From Maritalea mediterranea (lineage in GTDB: Bacteria; Pseudomonadota; Alphaproteobacteria; Rhizobiales; Devosiaceae): a DNA stretch of 64,000 bases. The notes beneath the pieces are model-generated. The model did not search any database, was not told the DNA's origin, and worked only from the letters and a program-made list of their open reading frames with translations. The stretch spans positions 186,001-250,000 of the forward strand of contig NZ_JAKGTI010000002.1 in the NCBI RefSeq assembly GCF_021568695.1, written 5' to 3'. Below, piece by piece: positions 16,824 to 26,360 of the stretch. Both the position numbers and the translations under genes were made by a program. Position 1 is the first letter of the stretch; each line of letters begins with the position of its first letter.

Positions 16824-17978
16824 ATGAACATCCAGCTTTCCTCGGCGGTCCGGCAAAATCTCCTGTCGCTCCAATCCACCGCAGACATGATGTCCAAAAC
16901 GCAAAATCGCCTCGCCACCGGCTTGAAGGTGAATTCTGCTATGGACAATCCTAGCTCGTTCTTCACGGCATCCGCGCTCAATGATCGCTCGAGCGATCTG
17001 GGCAATCTGCTTGATGATATGGGCCAGTCGATCCAAACGCTCAAAGCGGCCGATGAGGGCATCAAAACGATCACCAAACTGGTCGAGGCAGCCAAAGGCA
17101 AAGCCAATCAGGCGCTGCAATCATCCAGCACAGCCGACCGGGCAAAATTTGCGACTGAATATAACGAATTGCTCGGCCAAATAGAACAACTCGCCAAAGA
17201 TGCAGGCTATAACGGCAAGAATTTGCTTGCGGGCACTGGCAATGATTTGGACGTTGTGTTCAATGAGGACGGGACGAGCAAGCTTGGCATTGGGGCAGTT
17301 GACTATACCGATGTGGCATCATCTTTAGGGCTGGCTGATATCGAAGGCGTATCTGCCAACACCCCCGGCTCATTTACCATCAGTGATGCCGATCTAGCCA
17401 ATAATATGAATACCGGTGACACCTTTATTATTGAGGATGGTGATGGAAACACCTTGATTGCGGCTGGTGACCCCGGTCCCGGTGGCACCAGTTTCTCTGA
17501 ATATATTGCAAATGAGATCAATACAGCAGGTGTCCCCGGCTTGTCTGCTACTTTTACACCCGGCATGATGACAGGCTCACTAACGGTGTCCTACACCGAG
17601 GGCAACGTCTCAATAGACGATTCTGTTACGACGGATGATCTGCCAAAGACGACATCTTCAAACTTCGTCGCAGGAAGCACAAGTGGCTTCGAAACTGATG
17701 CGCAAATCAACGCAGCATTAGATAAGCTGAACACCGCCCTCAACACATTGCGCTCACAAGCCTCCACATTTGGCACCAATCTTACCGTCGTTGAGAATCG
17801 CCAAAGCTTCACAAAATCCTTGATCAACACGTTGGAAGAAGGTGCAGGCAAGCTGACATTGGCAGACACCAACGAGGAAGGTGCAAATCTGTTGGCCTTG
17901 CAAACGCGCCAGCAATTGTCGTCAACCTCCCTCTCCTTCGCCTCCCAAGCGGATCAGAACGTTCTCCGACTCTTCTAA
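16824..17978 (+). CDS. Flagellin 3 (divergent middle domain)
   Basis: A 384-residue flagellin. The conserved ends match its neighbours. The variable middle (about residues 155-300) is different and longer than in flagellins 1, 2 and 4, with Asp/Gly/Thr-rich strands such as FIIEDGDGNTLIAAGDPGPG. It has escaped the conversion that homogenises the others. It probably forms a distinct filament segment or surface; antigenic or mechanical roles are inference. Own promoter box and terminator. Confidence 0.97.
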   Translation: MNIQLSSAVRQNLLSLQSTADMMSKTQNRLATGLKVNSAMDNPSSFFTASALNDRSSDLGNLLDDMGQSIQTLKAADEGIKTITKLVEAAKGKANQALQSSSTADRAKFATEYNELLGQIEQLAKDAGYNGKNLLAGTGNDLDVVFNEDGTSKLGIGAVDYTDVASSLGLADIEGVSANTPGSFTISDADLANNMNTGDTFIIEDGDGNTLIAAGDPGPGGTSFSEYIANEINTAGVPGLSATFTPGMMTGSLTVSYTEGNVSIDDSVTTDDLPKTTSSNFVAGSTSGFETDAQINAALDKLNTALNTLRSQASTFGTNLTVVENRQSFTKSLINTLEEGAGKLTLADTNEEGANLLALQTRQQLSSTSLSFASQADQNVLRLF

Positions 17979-18004
17979 AATACTGAAATATATATGCTAT
18001 TCAC

Positions 18005-18032
18005 AAGGCGGACTTCGGTTCGCCTTTTTTAA
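18005..18032 (+). terminator. Terminator of flagellin 3
   Basis: AAGGCGGAC-TTCG-GTTCGCCTT (with G-T pairs) is followed by a T run. Confidence 0.9.
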
Positions 18033-18085
18033 TGCCCAAATGATTTTTCGCACTTTGCAACAAAAACCGCATTTTGCAACGGCCA

Positions 18086-18100
18086 TTAAGTTTCAATTAA
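18086..18100 (+). promoter_or_regulatory. CtrA-like box upstream of flagellin 4
   Basis: A perfect TTAA-GTTTCAA-TTAA followed by CC. It ends 65 bp before the TTG start, or 71 bp before the ATG start. Confidence 0.65.
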
Positions 18101-18165
18101 CCATGTTCCAGCATGATTGAAAGTGCCCCAGAATCGGGCCTTAGAAACCATGAAGGAATAGAACT

Positions 18166-19278
18166 TTGACAATGATCCACTTGTCCGCTGCAGTGCGGCA
18201 AAACCTCCTTTCACTGCAAGGCACAGCAGACTTGATGTCAAAAACGCAGAATCGTTTGGCAACAGGTCTTAAAGTAAACTCAGCCCTTGATAACCCAAAC
18301 TCTTTCTTCACCGCCTCTGCGTTGAACAACCGCGCTTCAGATCTAGGTGGGTTGTTGGATGATATGGGACAAGGCGTTCAAACCCTTAAAGCTGCCGATG
18401 ACGGTATCCAGGCGATCACCAAGCTTGTTGAAGCCGCCAAAGGTAAAGCCAACCAGGCGCTACAATCCAACAAAGTTGCTGATCGTCGTCGCTTCGCACA
18501 GGAATATAACGATCTGCTGGGCCAAATCGAAGATCTCGCCAAAGACGCGGGCTACAAAGGTAAAAACCTTTTGGCAGGCGCCGGGAATGATCTGCAAGTT
18601 ACGTTCAATGAGGACGGCACATCATCCGTCACAATCAGCGCGGTCGATTACACCGACACTTCTGGCGCTCTTGGGTTGGCAGACTTGACTGTGGGCACCA
18701 GCGGCACCTTGAGCATCACGGAATCTGCGCTGGAAGCAGGCGATGAAGCGGGCGATACATTGGATGTGCAGGTCGGCGGCTCTACCGTAGCAACAATCGA
18801 CTACGGCGCAGGCACTACAGCTGAAGATGTCATCACCGCGCTGAACGCGATTGACGGTGTGACCGCCTCTACTGATGGCACGACCATCAGTATCACGTCC
18901 GAGAACGGCGACATCGTTATCGACGACAGTAACACAACCGCTGACTTGGCCACACAAACCGGTTCAGGCTATGCGCAAGGTTCGTTCGACACTGACACCA
19001 GCGTGAACACGTCACTTGCATCGCTGAATACAGCATTGAACACCCTGCGTTCTCAGGCCTCAACATTTGGTACAAATCTGACAGTGGTTGAAAACCGTCA
19101 GAATTTTACCAAGCGTTTGATCAATACGCTGGAAGAAGGCGCGGGCAAATTGACCTTGGCCGACACCAACGAGGAAGGTGCAAACTTGCTGGCCTTGCAG
19201 ACGCGGCAGCAATTGGCTTCAACCTCCCTCTCCTTCGCCTCTCAGGCCGACCAAGCAGTGTTGCGTCTCTTCGGATAA
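18166..19278 (+). CDS. Flagellin 4
   Basis: A 368- to 370-residue flagellin. Two starts are possible: a TTG at 18166, 8 bases after AAGGAA, or the ATG at 18172, which better matches the N-termini of the other flagellins. Its middle domain is almost the same protein as in flagellins 1 and 2, but the DNA differs at many synonymous sites. The protein is therefore conserved while this gene escaped the latest conversion event. Own CtrA-like box and terminator. Confidence 0.97.
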   Translation: MTMIHLSAAVRQNLLSLQGTADLMSKTQNRLATGLKVNSALDNPNSFFTASALNNRASDLGGLLDDMGQGVQTLKAADDGIQAITKLVEAAKGKANQALQSNKVADRRRFAQEYNDLLGQIEDLAKDAGYKGKNLLAGAGNDLQVTFNEDGTSSVTISAVDYTDTSGALGLADLTVGTSGTLSITESALEAGDEAGDTLDVQVGGSTVATIDYGAGTTAEDVITALNAIDGVTASTDGTTISITSENGDIVIDDSNTTADLATQTGSGYAQGSFDTDTSVNTSLASLNTALNTLRSQASTFGTNLTVVENRQNFTKRLINTLEEGAGKLTLADTNEEGANLLALQTRQQLASTSLSFASQADQAVLRLFG

Positions 19279-19321
19279 GACTCAACACGCCCTGGCTCAT
19301 AGAGCTATTTCTTCAAAAAAA

Positions 19322-19350
19322 GGCGTCGATATTCTCGACGTCTTTTTTTA
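19322..19350 (+). terminator. Terminator of flagellin 4
   Basis: GGCGTCGA-TATTC-TCGACGTC (one G-T pair) is followed by seven T. Confidence 0.9.
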
Positions 19351-19437
19351 TGTCTAAATCCAGTCGGCAATTTTTTCCGCCCGTTTTGTGGATAATCGCC
19401 CATAATGACCCGATTTGAACCATTCTGTTAATCCGCG

Positions 19438-19452
19438 TTAACCTTTCAGTAA
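19438..19452 (+). promoter_or_regulatory. Weak CtrA-like box upstream of flagellin 5
   Basis: TTAA-CCTTTCA-GTAA has one mismatch to the consensus and ends 70 bp before the start codon. A nearby TTAA pair has only six bases between halves. It is listed mainly because its position matches that of the boxes before flagellins 2-4. Confidence 0.4.
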
Positions 19453-19522
19453 GGTTAACAATTCATTGTCACGAAGAATCGTGGCAAAACTTTATTAACA
19501 CTTCCAGGAAGGATGGTTTGCG

Positions 19523-20632
19523 ATGACCGACATCACACTTTCACAATCAGTTCGCCAAAATCTCTTATCGCTGCAGCGTACTGCTGACATGATGGGCCGC
19601 ACGCAAAACCGTCTGGCCACGGGCCTGAAGGTCAATTCGGCACTGGACAATCCAAATTCATTTTTCACCGCGCAGGGATTAAACAGCCGCGCCAACGACT
19701 TAGGCAGCCTGCTTGATTCAATGGGCCAAGGCGTACAAACCCTCAAAGCCGCCGACAACGGCATCACCAATATTGTAAATTTAGTGGAAGCGGCAAAAGC
19801 CAAGGCCAATCAGGCCAATCAAACGAACAAAATCGCCGATCGTCGCGTGTTTGCCAGCGAATATAATAGCCTATTGCAGCAGATCGAGGATCTCGCCAAA
19901 GATTCAGGCTATAATGGCAAGAACCTGTTGGCCGGCGCTGGCAATGATCTACAAGTCACCTTCAACGAAGACAGCACCTCAAAACTCATCATTCAAGCTG
20001 TTGATTTAACAGACACTTCCGGCTTCCTTGGCTTGGATGACGTCACCGTGGGCTCATCCTCCACCGCCACAGTTACCGAGGCCAATTTGATTGCCGGGCG
20101 CGAGGCTGGAGATCAGTTGACCCTTACAATCGGCACTGACACCTACACAATAGACTATGGTGCCACCACTACGGCGACTGACATCATCAACGCCCTGGAT
20201 GCAATTCCAGATGTATCGGCCTCAACAGACGGTACAACGGTCACCATCACGACCGCAGCCGGCAACTTCACCCTGGATGACACGGACACAACTTCTGATA
20301 TGGCCACGGTCACCGGCAACGGCTATGTCCAAGGTAGCTTTGATACAGAAACCTCCGTCAATGCGGTGCTGAACAGCATAACGGAAGCCTTAAATCTGCT
20401 GCGCGACCAGGCGTCCACTTTTGGCACCAACATGACCGTGGTCGAAAACCGCACCAATTTCACCAAACAAATGATTTCGACATTGGCGACGGGTGCGGAT
20501 AAACTGACACTGGCGGATACCAACGAAGAGGGCGCAAACCTGCTGGCCTTGCAAACACGGCAGCAATTGTCATCGACAGCCCTGTCCATGGCATCCCAGG
20601 CAGACCAGAACGTATTGAGACTCTTCCAATAG
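19523..20632 (+). CDS. Flagellin 5 (most divergent)
   Basis: A 369-residue flagellin. The start MTDITLSQSVRQN and the Asn/Thr-rich N-terminal domain differ more from the other four than these differ from each other. The middle domain keeps the same fold-like pattern (GREAGDQLTLTIGTDTYTID). GGAAGGATGG precedes the ATG. It is followed after 41 bp by flbT without a clear terminator, so read-through into flbT-flaF is likely. Confidence 0.97.
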   Translation: MTDITLSQSVRQNLLSLQRTADMMGRTQNRLATGLKVNSALDNPNSFFTAQGLNSRANDLGSLLDSMGQGVQTLKAADNGITNIVNLVEAAKAKANQANQTNKIADRRVFASEYNSLLQQIEDLAKDSGYNGKNLLAGAGNDLQVTFNEDSTSKLIIQAVDLTDTSGFLGLDDVTVGSSSTATVTEANLIAGREAGDQLTLTIGTDTYTIDYGATTTATDIINALDAIPDVSASTDGTTVTITTAAGNFTLDDTDTTSDMATVTGNGYVQGSFDTETSVNAVLNSITEALNLLRDQASTFGTNMTVVENRTNFTKQMISTLATGADKLTLADTNEEGANLLALQTRQQLSSTALSMASQADQNVLRLFQ

Positions 20633-20673
20633 GTTTGGCAGAGCATAGTTCTGCGTAACATCATGAGGACGAC

Positions 20674-21102
20674 ATGGCCCTAAAAGTTGAACTAAAGCCG
20701 AAGGAACGGCTGATCGTCGGTGATTGTGTCATCACCAATTCCGATCAACGCACCCGGCTCTATGTCTCTGGCAGATCACCGATTCTGCGCGAAAAAGACA
20801 TTATGCGCATCGAGGATGCATCCTCGCCCGCAAAGCGAGTCTATTTTGCTGTGCAATTAATGTATCTGGATGATGACGTTGATAAAGTGCAAGAGGAATA
20901 TTTCAGTCTTGTCAATGATTTAGTAAAAGCCGCTCCTTCTATGACTCCAATTGTCGATGAAATTAATAATGAGATATTAACCGGTTCACTTTATAAAGCT
21001 CTGAAGAAGGCTAAAAAACTGATCGAATACGAACGGGAGCTGATCGGCGATGCAACAACAGGCGGCTTTGGCGTACCAACAAACAGCCAAGAAAACAGCT
21101 AG
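20674..21102 (+). CDS. flbT: Flagellin synthesis regulator FlbT
   Basis: A 142-residue protein with the FlbT segments LKPKERLIVGDCVITN and YFAVQLMYLDDD. In Caulobacter FlbT binds flagellin mRNA leaders and represses translation until the hook is complete; in some rhizobia it is needed for filament production. GAGGACGAC lies before the ATG. Its 3' end overlaps flaF by 53 bp in another frame. Confidence 0.95.
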   Translation: MALKVELKPKERLIVGDCVITNSDQRTRLYVSGRSPILREKDIMRIEDASSPAKRVYFAVQLMYLDDDVDKVQEEYFSLVNDLVKAAPSMTPIVDEINNEILTGSLYKALKKAKKLIEYERELIGDATTGGFGVPTNSQENS

Positions 21103-21454
21103 TCCACGCGAACTGGAAGCTTCTTTGCTGTCCAAATCCGCAGCGCAATTGCAGCGCATTCGTGATGATTGGGAGGGCAAAAAGTCCGAGCTGGATGGTG
21201 CCCTCACCTATAATCGCAAATTGTGGACGGTGTTTATGACGTCGGTCACCGGTGATGACAATCCTTTGCCCACATTGATCAAACAGAATGTGGCCAATCT
21301 GGGCATTTTTGTCATGAACCACACAATTGCCACCCTTGCGAACCCGGAAGCCCGCAAGTTGGATGTTTTGATCAATATCAACAAAGAATTGGCTGCTGGT
21401 CTGCGGACACAGCAGGCGAAAGAAAACGAAGCGCAACCTACTCCCGCACAATAA
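21050..21454 (+). CDS. flaF: Flagellin regulator FlaF
   Basis: A 134-residue protein with the FlaF pattern: YQQTAKKTASPRELEASLL, LTYNRKLWTVF and NLGIFVMNHTIATL. In Caulobacter FlaF is required for flagellin translation and works against FlbT. The start lies inside flbT, with GGGAG about 10 bases upstream. The order flagellins-flbT-flaF and the long overlap suggest that the two opposing regulators are made in a fixed ratio. Confidence 0.93.
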   Translation: MQQQAALAYQQTAKKTASPRELEASLLSKSAAQLQRIRDDWEGKKSELDGALTYNRKLWTVFMTSVTGDDNPLPTLIKQNVANLGIFVMNHTIATLANPEARKLDVLININKELAAGLRTQQAKENEAQPTPAQ

Positions 21455-21458
21455 AAAT

Positions 21459-21475
21459 GGGCGCCAGCGGCGCCC
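21459..21475 (-). terminator. Terminator between flaF and flgL
   Basis: GGGCGCC-AGC-GGCGCCC is a 7-bp stem. The T-rich tail (ATTTTTATT) is on the minus-strand side, so it best serves the leftward flgE-flgK-flgL operon; it may also slow transcription from flaF. Confidence 0.8.
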
Positions 21476-21516
21476 TATCCTATTGAATTTCTCCCTAGAT
21501 ACCGTCGATACGCGAC

Positions 21517-23016
21517 TTATCGCATATAGTTGACCATGGAGAGCTGGTTGACGATCGAAGTGGTCTGATAGCTCGCTTCCATGCGGGTTTTAAGCTGCAT
21601 GATCTGCACGGCGACCTCTTCCATTGAAACCGATTCAATTTCACTGAGCATCGATTCCAGTGTCGCCTTTTGCTGACCATGCCGCTCTGCGACGCGGGCC
21701 GCTGAGGTCTTGGCCAGGCCTAACTCCATTTGCACAACCTCAATAGACCCCTTCTGAGAATTATTGGTCTCCGCCAATCTCTGCCGCACCACACTGTTCA
21801 TCGCCTCATAACGCGCGCTTGAATTCGGGTCAGATGCTGGAAATCCTTCGGCCGCGAAAACTGCAAGTGATTGCATTAATGTCGCAAATCCCTTTTCGTT
21901 GGCCTGTACGCCATAATTCACCCGCGTACTTTCATCCACACGCGCCCGCGATGTCAGACGCGGGTTTGTGGCACTTTCGCCCTGATACCAGATCACCGTA
22001 TCTGCATCTGTAGCAGCTACTAGTGCGGTTGCGCTGTCATAGGGAGGCCCATCCACCCGCATGGCTGGCTCGCCATTGGAATTGAAAAAGTCCTCCGCCG
22101 CCGCATAGGCCGAAGCTGCCGACAGTTTTGTATCTGCGTAATAACCAAGGCGCTCGTTTAGCGCCGCCTGCATATAGGCCGCTGTATCGGCTGTTGAGCC
22201 GCCAATCTGAAACTCGTTTGGACTTTGAGGCGCGCCCGCTACGGCTTTAAGTTCAAGTGTAAATGTGGTCCCATCGGGCAAATCCAGCCCGATCATAATC
22301 CGCTCATTATCTGCTGGCTGGCTGGTGAATTCTATGCTGGCGCTGCCCGGTGCGCCGCTAGGACCGGTTAGAGTGGTCGAACTGCCATCCGACGACAAAC
22401 TGTCTAGCTTAAACCCGAACGGATGGGCACCATCTTCGGCAATGGAAACAGTGGACCCGACAACGCCATTGGTCATCCGTCCTTGTCCGGATGCACCCAA
22501 GTCCGCATCACGACGCTGGGACATTATCGTGCGAAACCCGTCTTTGCCATCAGCGCCATTCATCAGGGCATCATAACTGGGCACCGGATCATTTTCCGTC
22601 GCATTGCCGGCCAAAAGATGTCGCCCGTTCAAATCTGCGTTGAGCAGGTCGACCACCTCTTTCATCCGGTTTTCTGCCAAATATTGTGCGGCGGTCATGT
22701 TCACGCCATTGATCTCAAACGATCCCTGTTGTGCAGATGAGCGTGTGTTGTCCTCAATCTCGTCGATCCGCTTCATCACATCATCTAGATAGTTCAGTCG
22801 AACATCCACATTGTCCAGATTTTGCTGATAGGTTCCCAACGATGCTATACGGGCACGTAACGTCATATCCACAACGCGATCAGCGCCCAACTCGGAAAGT
22901 GATTGCGCCCGCTGGCCGGTGGCCAATTGCTGGTTTAGCTTGTCCAGCTGATCGCGCATATCTGAAATGGCGCGGAAGCTGAATTTTGCGGGGAATAGCG
23001 AGTTATTTACGATCAT
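21517..23016 (-). CDS. flgL: Hook-filament junction protein FlgL
   Basis: A 499-residue protein with the flagellin-like N-terminus (FSFRAISDMRDQLDKLNQQL) and a C-terminal helical domain (AERHGQQKATLESMLSEIES). At 499 residues it is longer than enterobacterial FlgL (about 317) because of a large central insertion. It joins the hook cap region to the filament. It ends the leftward flgE-flgK-flgL operon; only 11 bp separate it from flgK. Confidence 0.93.
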   Translation of the reverse strand: MIVNNSLFPAKFSFRAISDMRDQLDKLNQQLATGQRAQSLSELGADRVVDMTLRARIASLGTYQQNLDNVDVRLNYLDDVMKRIDEIEDNTRSSAQQGSFEINGVNMTAAQYLAENRMKEVVDLLNADLNGRHLLAGNATENDPVPSYDALMNGADGKDGFRTIMSQRRDADLGASGQGRMTNGVVGSTVSIAEDGAHPFGFKLDSLSSDGSSTTLTGPSGAPGSASIEFTSQPADNERIMIGLDLPDGTTFTLELKAVAGAPQSPNEFQIGGSTADTAAYMQAALNERLGYYADTKLSAASAYAAAEDFFNSNGEPAMRVDGPPYDSATALVAATDADTVIWYQGESATNPRLTSRARVDESTRVNYGVQANEKGFATLMQSLAVFAAEGFPASDPNSSARYEAMNSVVRQRLAETNNSQKGSIEVVQMELGLAKTSAARVAERHGQQKATLESMLSEIESVSMEEVAVQIMQLKTRMEASYQTTSIVNQLSMVNYMR

Positions 23017-23027
23017 CTCTCAATCCC

Positions 23028-24881
23028 TTAAAAGGCTTGCATCAAACGGTCGAGCAGCTCTTGCACGATGGTCATCACCCGCGCATTTGCCGAATAGGCA
23101 TTTTGCAGTTGCAAAAGCTTGCCCATTTCCTTGTCGATATCTACGCCGTAGGCATCTTCTGCCCGCATTTCCAGCGTCTCAATCAACTTGCCCTGATGCG
23201 CATGCGCTTGTTTGGTCGTGGAAATCTCATTGCCCTGATAGTTGAGTGTTTGGCGGACAATCTCCTCCACATTGCCATTCAGACGAAACGCCCCTTGCCC
23301 TTGCGCGGCACTTTCAGCCCGGAAGGTCATGGAGCCGAGCCGGTCGATCAAATAATTGGGTCGATCCGCATCACCAATTGGCGTGGCCGGTGAGGTAGAG
23401 TGCTTCACCAACAATGTATTATCGGCCACCACATCTTGATTGACACCAATGCGCAGAGCAAAGCCGCGCTTTTGCGGCGTGCCGTCAAGCGAGTTGGTGA
23501 ACGCGCCTGAACTATCAACAAACAGTGACATCCCCAGCCCCTGGTTCTGGGTGCCGGTCGCCGTGGTTTGAACCAGCATGGAGTGGATATCAGAGGTGTT
23601 TGACGCCCCATCATCCATAATGCGCAACACGCTGCCTGACGGATTTGAAACGGTTACCGCCGCCCCCAAAGCGCTGTCGAGACTAGACGCAACCGCGCCA
23701 ATGCCACCTGAAAAATCCAGCCCAATGGTGCGCAAACCGTTTTCATCGGTAGAGTCCATTGGCAGCTTGGAGGCATCATCCACCCTCACAACCCGGACCT
23801 TTTGTTGCGCGCCGCCCACCTCATAAGTCACAGTAAAGCTGTTGCCCGGCAACATATTGCTTAGATCGGCCTCAAGCCCCTCGGCGCCAGCCGCTGACAC
23901 AGCTGTTCCATCTGTATCAATCGTGGACATGGCTTGCGCTAGCCCTGCCGCAATTTCATCCAGCTGGTCCTGTGCGGTCACCAACCGGTTGTCGCGCAGG
24001 TCCAACAGGGCGGAAAGCCGCCCCGAGGTCAAAACATCATGCGCAACCACGTCAATCCCAAGGTTGGCCGGGGTAACAATTTTTAAGCTGCCGACACCGC
24101 TTTCAACTGGATCGACATTATATAGCGAGGTTGGCGACAGACTGCCGGCATTTTCAAACTGGAAGGTGGAAAACTTCTCGCCATCCAACAGGCCAATGCC
24201 TGTCTTTGTGGCAACATTGATTGTGCCATTATCGTTATATTGGACATGAATATCGACCAACTCGCTCATCTCAGCAAGCAATCGATCCCGTTCATCCAAA
24301 ATGCCCAGCCGTGTGTCGTCGACCTTGGTGGTGTCCATCAACTCTTGGTTGATCTTGGCCAGAGTTGCCAGATCCTGGTTGAGGTTGGCCACATGAACTG
24401 TCATCTGGCTTTCTGTTTCCTGCCGCATGCCCTGCACGGAGCGGGAGAGAAAGTTCAATGACTCTGCCATGGTCTGGGCGCGATCCACCACATCGGCACG
24501 ACCCACAAAATCTTCCGGGCTGGTGGCTAGCGTTTCCAGCGCACTCTTTAAATTGGACAGCTGTGTGTCCATCGAGTTGATGTCACCCGGCTTTCCCAAC
24601 AGCAACTCTAATCGCCCCATATATTCGGCACGTACATCCAACGCACCCATAAGGCTGGTTTCGCGTTGGGTCTGGGTTTCCAACGCCTGCACATAGGCCC
24701 GTTGAATTTTGGCGACATGCACGCTGGCACTTGATCCGCGAAAGCCGTCAACCAGTTCAACACTTTGTCGGTGATAGCCAGGCGTGCCCGCATTGGCAAC
24801 GTTACGCGAAACGATGTCCAGGCTGCGCTGGTTAACATCCATCCCCGATAAAGCATTACTCAATGTAACAGAAAGGCCCAT
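23028..24881 (-). CDS. flgK: Hook-associated protein FlgK
   Basis: A 617-residue hook-filament junction protein. The N-terminal rod/hook signature (LDIVSRNVANAGTPGYHRQ) and C-terminal segment (LLQLQNAYSANARVMTIVQ) are both present. Length is in the normal range. It lies downstream of flgE after a 58-bp gap that contains a hairpin, and 11 bp upstream of flgL. FlgN-like protein (13081) is its expected chaperone. Confidence 0.95.
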   Translation of the reverse strand: MGLSVTLSNALSGMDVNQRSLDIVSRNVANAGTPGYHRQSVELVDGFRGSSASVHVAKIQRAYVQALETQTQRETSLMGALDVRAEYMGRLELLLGKPGDINSMDTQLSNLKSALETLATSPEDFVGRADVVDRAQTMAESLNFLSRSVQGMRQETESQMTVHVANLNQDLATLAKINQELMDTTKVDDTRLGILDERDRLLAEMSELVDIHVQYNDNGTINVATKTGIGLLDGEKFSTFQFENAGSLSPTSLYNVDPVESGVGSLKIVTPANLGIDVVAHDVLTSGRLSALLDLRDNRLVTAQDQLDEIAAGLAQAMSTIDTDGTAVSAAGAEGLEADLSNMLPGNSFTVTYEVGGAQQKVRVVRVDDASKLPMDSTDENGLRTIGLDFSGGIGAVASSLDSALGAAVTVSNPSGSVLRIMDDGASNTSDIHSMLVQTTATGTQNQGLGMSLFVDSSGAFTNSLDGTPQKRGFALRIGVNQDVVADNTLLVKHSTSPATPIGDADRPNYLIDRLGSMTFRAESAAQGQGAFRLNGNVEEIVRQTLNYQGNEISTTKQAHAHQGKLIETLEMRAEDAYGVDIDKEMGKLLQLQNAYSANARVMTIVQELLDRLMQAF

Positions 24882-24908
24882 AGGTCACCCTTTAGTGCAT
24901 CAAAATAA

Positions 24909-24929
24909 GGGGCGGCGCAAAACCGCCCC
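24909..24929 (-). terminator. Hairpin between flgE and flgK
   Basis: GGGGCGG/CCGCCCC arms with a 7-base loop. On the minus strand it is followed by CTTATTTTG, a weak T tract. It looks like a partial terminator that could set more flgE than flgK-flgL message; this is inference. Confidence 0.65.
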
Positions 24930-24939
24930 AAAAGTCCAA

Positions 24940-26313
24940 CTACCGAACCATGTTCAGCGCTTCTTGCAACATCTCATCCGAACTGGTCACGATCCGTGTC
25001 CCCGCCGCATAAGCCTGCTGCGTCACAATCAACTTGGTGAATTCTTCTGATATGTCAGTATTTGACTGTTCCAGCGCTGCGCCGGTGACCTGCCCGTCAA
25101 TATCCAAAATGGGCGTGCCCGATTCTGAAGTTGCCGAATAAAGCCCGCCATCATAGCGCTTGAGTTCATTGACCGAGTTGAAGTTGGCGGTTACCACCTG
25201 CGCGATTTCCACCTTTTTGCCGTTAGAATAGTTGGCCACAATCCGGCCTTCCCGGCTCACCTCAACAGAGACAAATTCACCGGCAGGATAACCATTTTGC
25301 GACAATTTGGTTACTTCGGTCGTGCCGTTCGCATCCGCAAACTGGGTCACGCCATTGCTGCCATGCTGCAAGATCACATCGCCAATAGAGATCCCATCAA
25401 TCGTCAGGCCAGTTAGGTTCACTGAGGAAATGGAAGGCGAAAGTGAGCCGTTTGTGCCAAACACATAATCCGTGCCCACATTCTGCCATTGTGGGTCAGT
25501 GCCTGTGGCATCTCCATCCACTTGGTAGAACAGGTTCCACGTGTCAGCGCCGCCATTGGCATAACTGTCGGTTTTCGCCCAGCGCAACTGCACGTTGGCC
25601 GGAGCACCATTTTCCGCATAAACAGTTATTGCGCCACCTGCGATTGAGTCTTGCAAAAACTTATCGCTCTCGTTGGCAGTAACAACGCCGCCACCGCCAG
25701 TGGTTGGGTCGGCGGTGTAATCAGCCGAGTCCAATAGCTCAGAGTTGACGTTTACCGGATCATAACCAGCATTCTTGGGCAATTGCGGCAAGTTCAATTG
25801 ATAGTTGAACACCCCGGTCCGTTGCGCGGGCAAAAACGCATTGTCCAACTGGATCACTTCAGGCACGGAACCAGCAACGTTGCCGGTCACTGTATCAATG
25901 GGCAAGCCTTTCAGAAAAGCGTTTGATCCATTAACCAGATAGCCCTCTTTATCGACGTCAAAATCGCCGCGTCTTGTGTAAAAGTCTGTACCGCCAAAAA
26001 CTGCGTTGCCATCATTGGTGCCGATCTTTTGCTCCACCACGAAGAAGCCGTCGCCATTGATCGCCATATAAGTGTTGCGACCCGCGGTGGTCACATCGCC
26101 CTGTATATCGTTGGTTGCACGGGATTGTGCCATCACCGCCCCAGCAACTTGACGCGGCACTGGTGCATCCGGGATCAAATCCACAAAGTCCGTTTCAATC
26201 CGTTTATAGGCCGTTGTTTGCGAGTTGGCGATATTGCCAGAGATATGTTCCAACGCGAAAGACTGAGCCTGAAGCCCAGTTACAGCCGTCGAAAGCGCCC
26301 CATAGATACCCAT
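24940..26313 (-). CDS. flgE: Flagellar hook protein FlgE
   Basis: A 457-residue hook subunit. It begins MGIYGALSTAVTGLQAQSF and has HISGNIANSQTTAYKRIE; the C-terminus TKLIVTQQAYAAGTRIVTS is typical. The start at 26313 is chosen over 26352 because AAGGAGAAACA lies just before it. A near-perfect sigma-54 promoter lies upstream. It is first in the flgE-flgK-flgL operon. Confidence 0.96.
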   Translation of the reverse strand: MGIYGALSTAVTGLQAQSFALEHISGNIANSQTTAYKRIETDFVDLIPDAPVPRQVAGAVMAQSRATNDIQGDVTTAGRNTYMAINGDGFFVVEQKIGTNDGNAVFGGTDFYTRRGDFDVDKEGYLVNGSNAFLKGLPIDTVTGNVAGSVPEVIQLDNAFLPAQRTGVFNYQLNLPQLPKNAGYDPVNVNSELLDSADYTADPTTGGGGVVTANESDKFLQDSIAGGAITVYAENGAPANVQLRWAKTDSYANGGADTWNLFYQVDGDATGTDPQWQNVGTDYVFGTNGSLSPSISSVNLTGLTIDGISIGDVILQHGSNGVTQFADANGTTEVTKLSQNGYPAGEFVSVEVSREGRIVANYSNGKKVEIAQVVTANFNSVNELKRYDGGLYSATSESGTPILDIDGQVTGAALEQSNTDISEEFTKLIVTQQAYAAGTRIVTSSDEMLQEALNMVR

Positions 26314-26360
26314 TTGTTTCTCCTTACTGTCGATGCGGACACCGAAATCCACCCAAAGTA

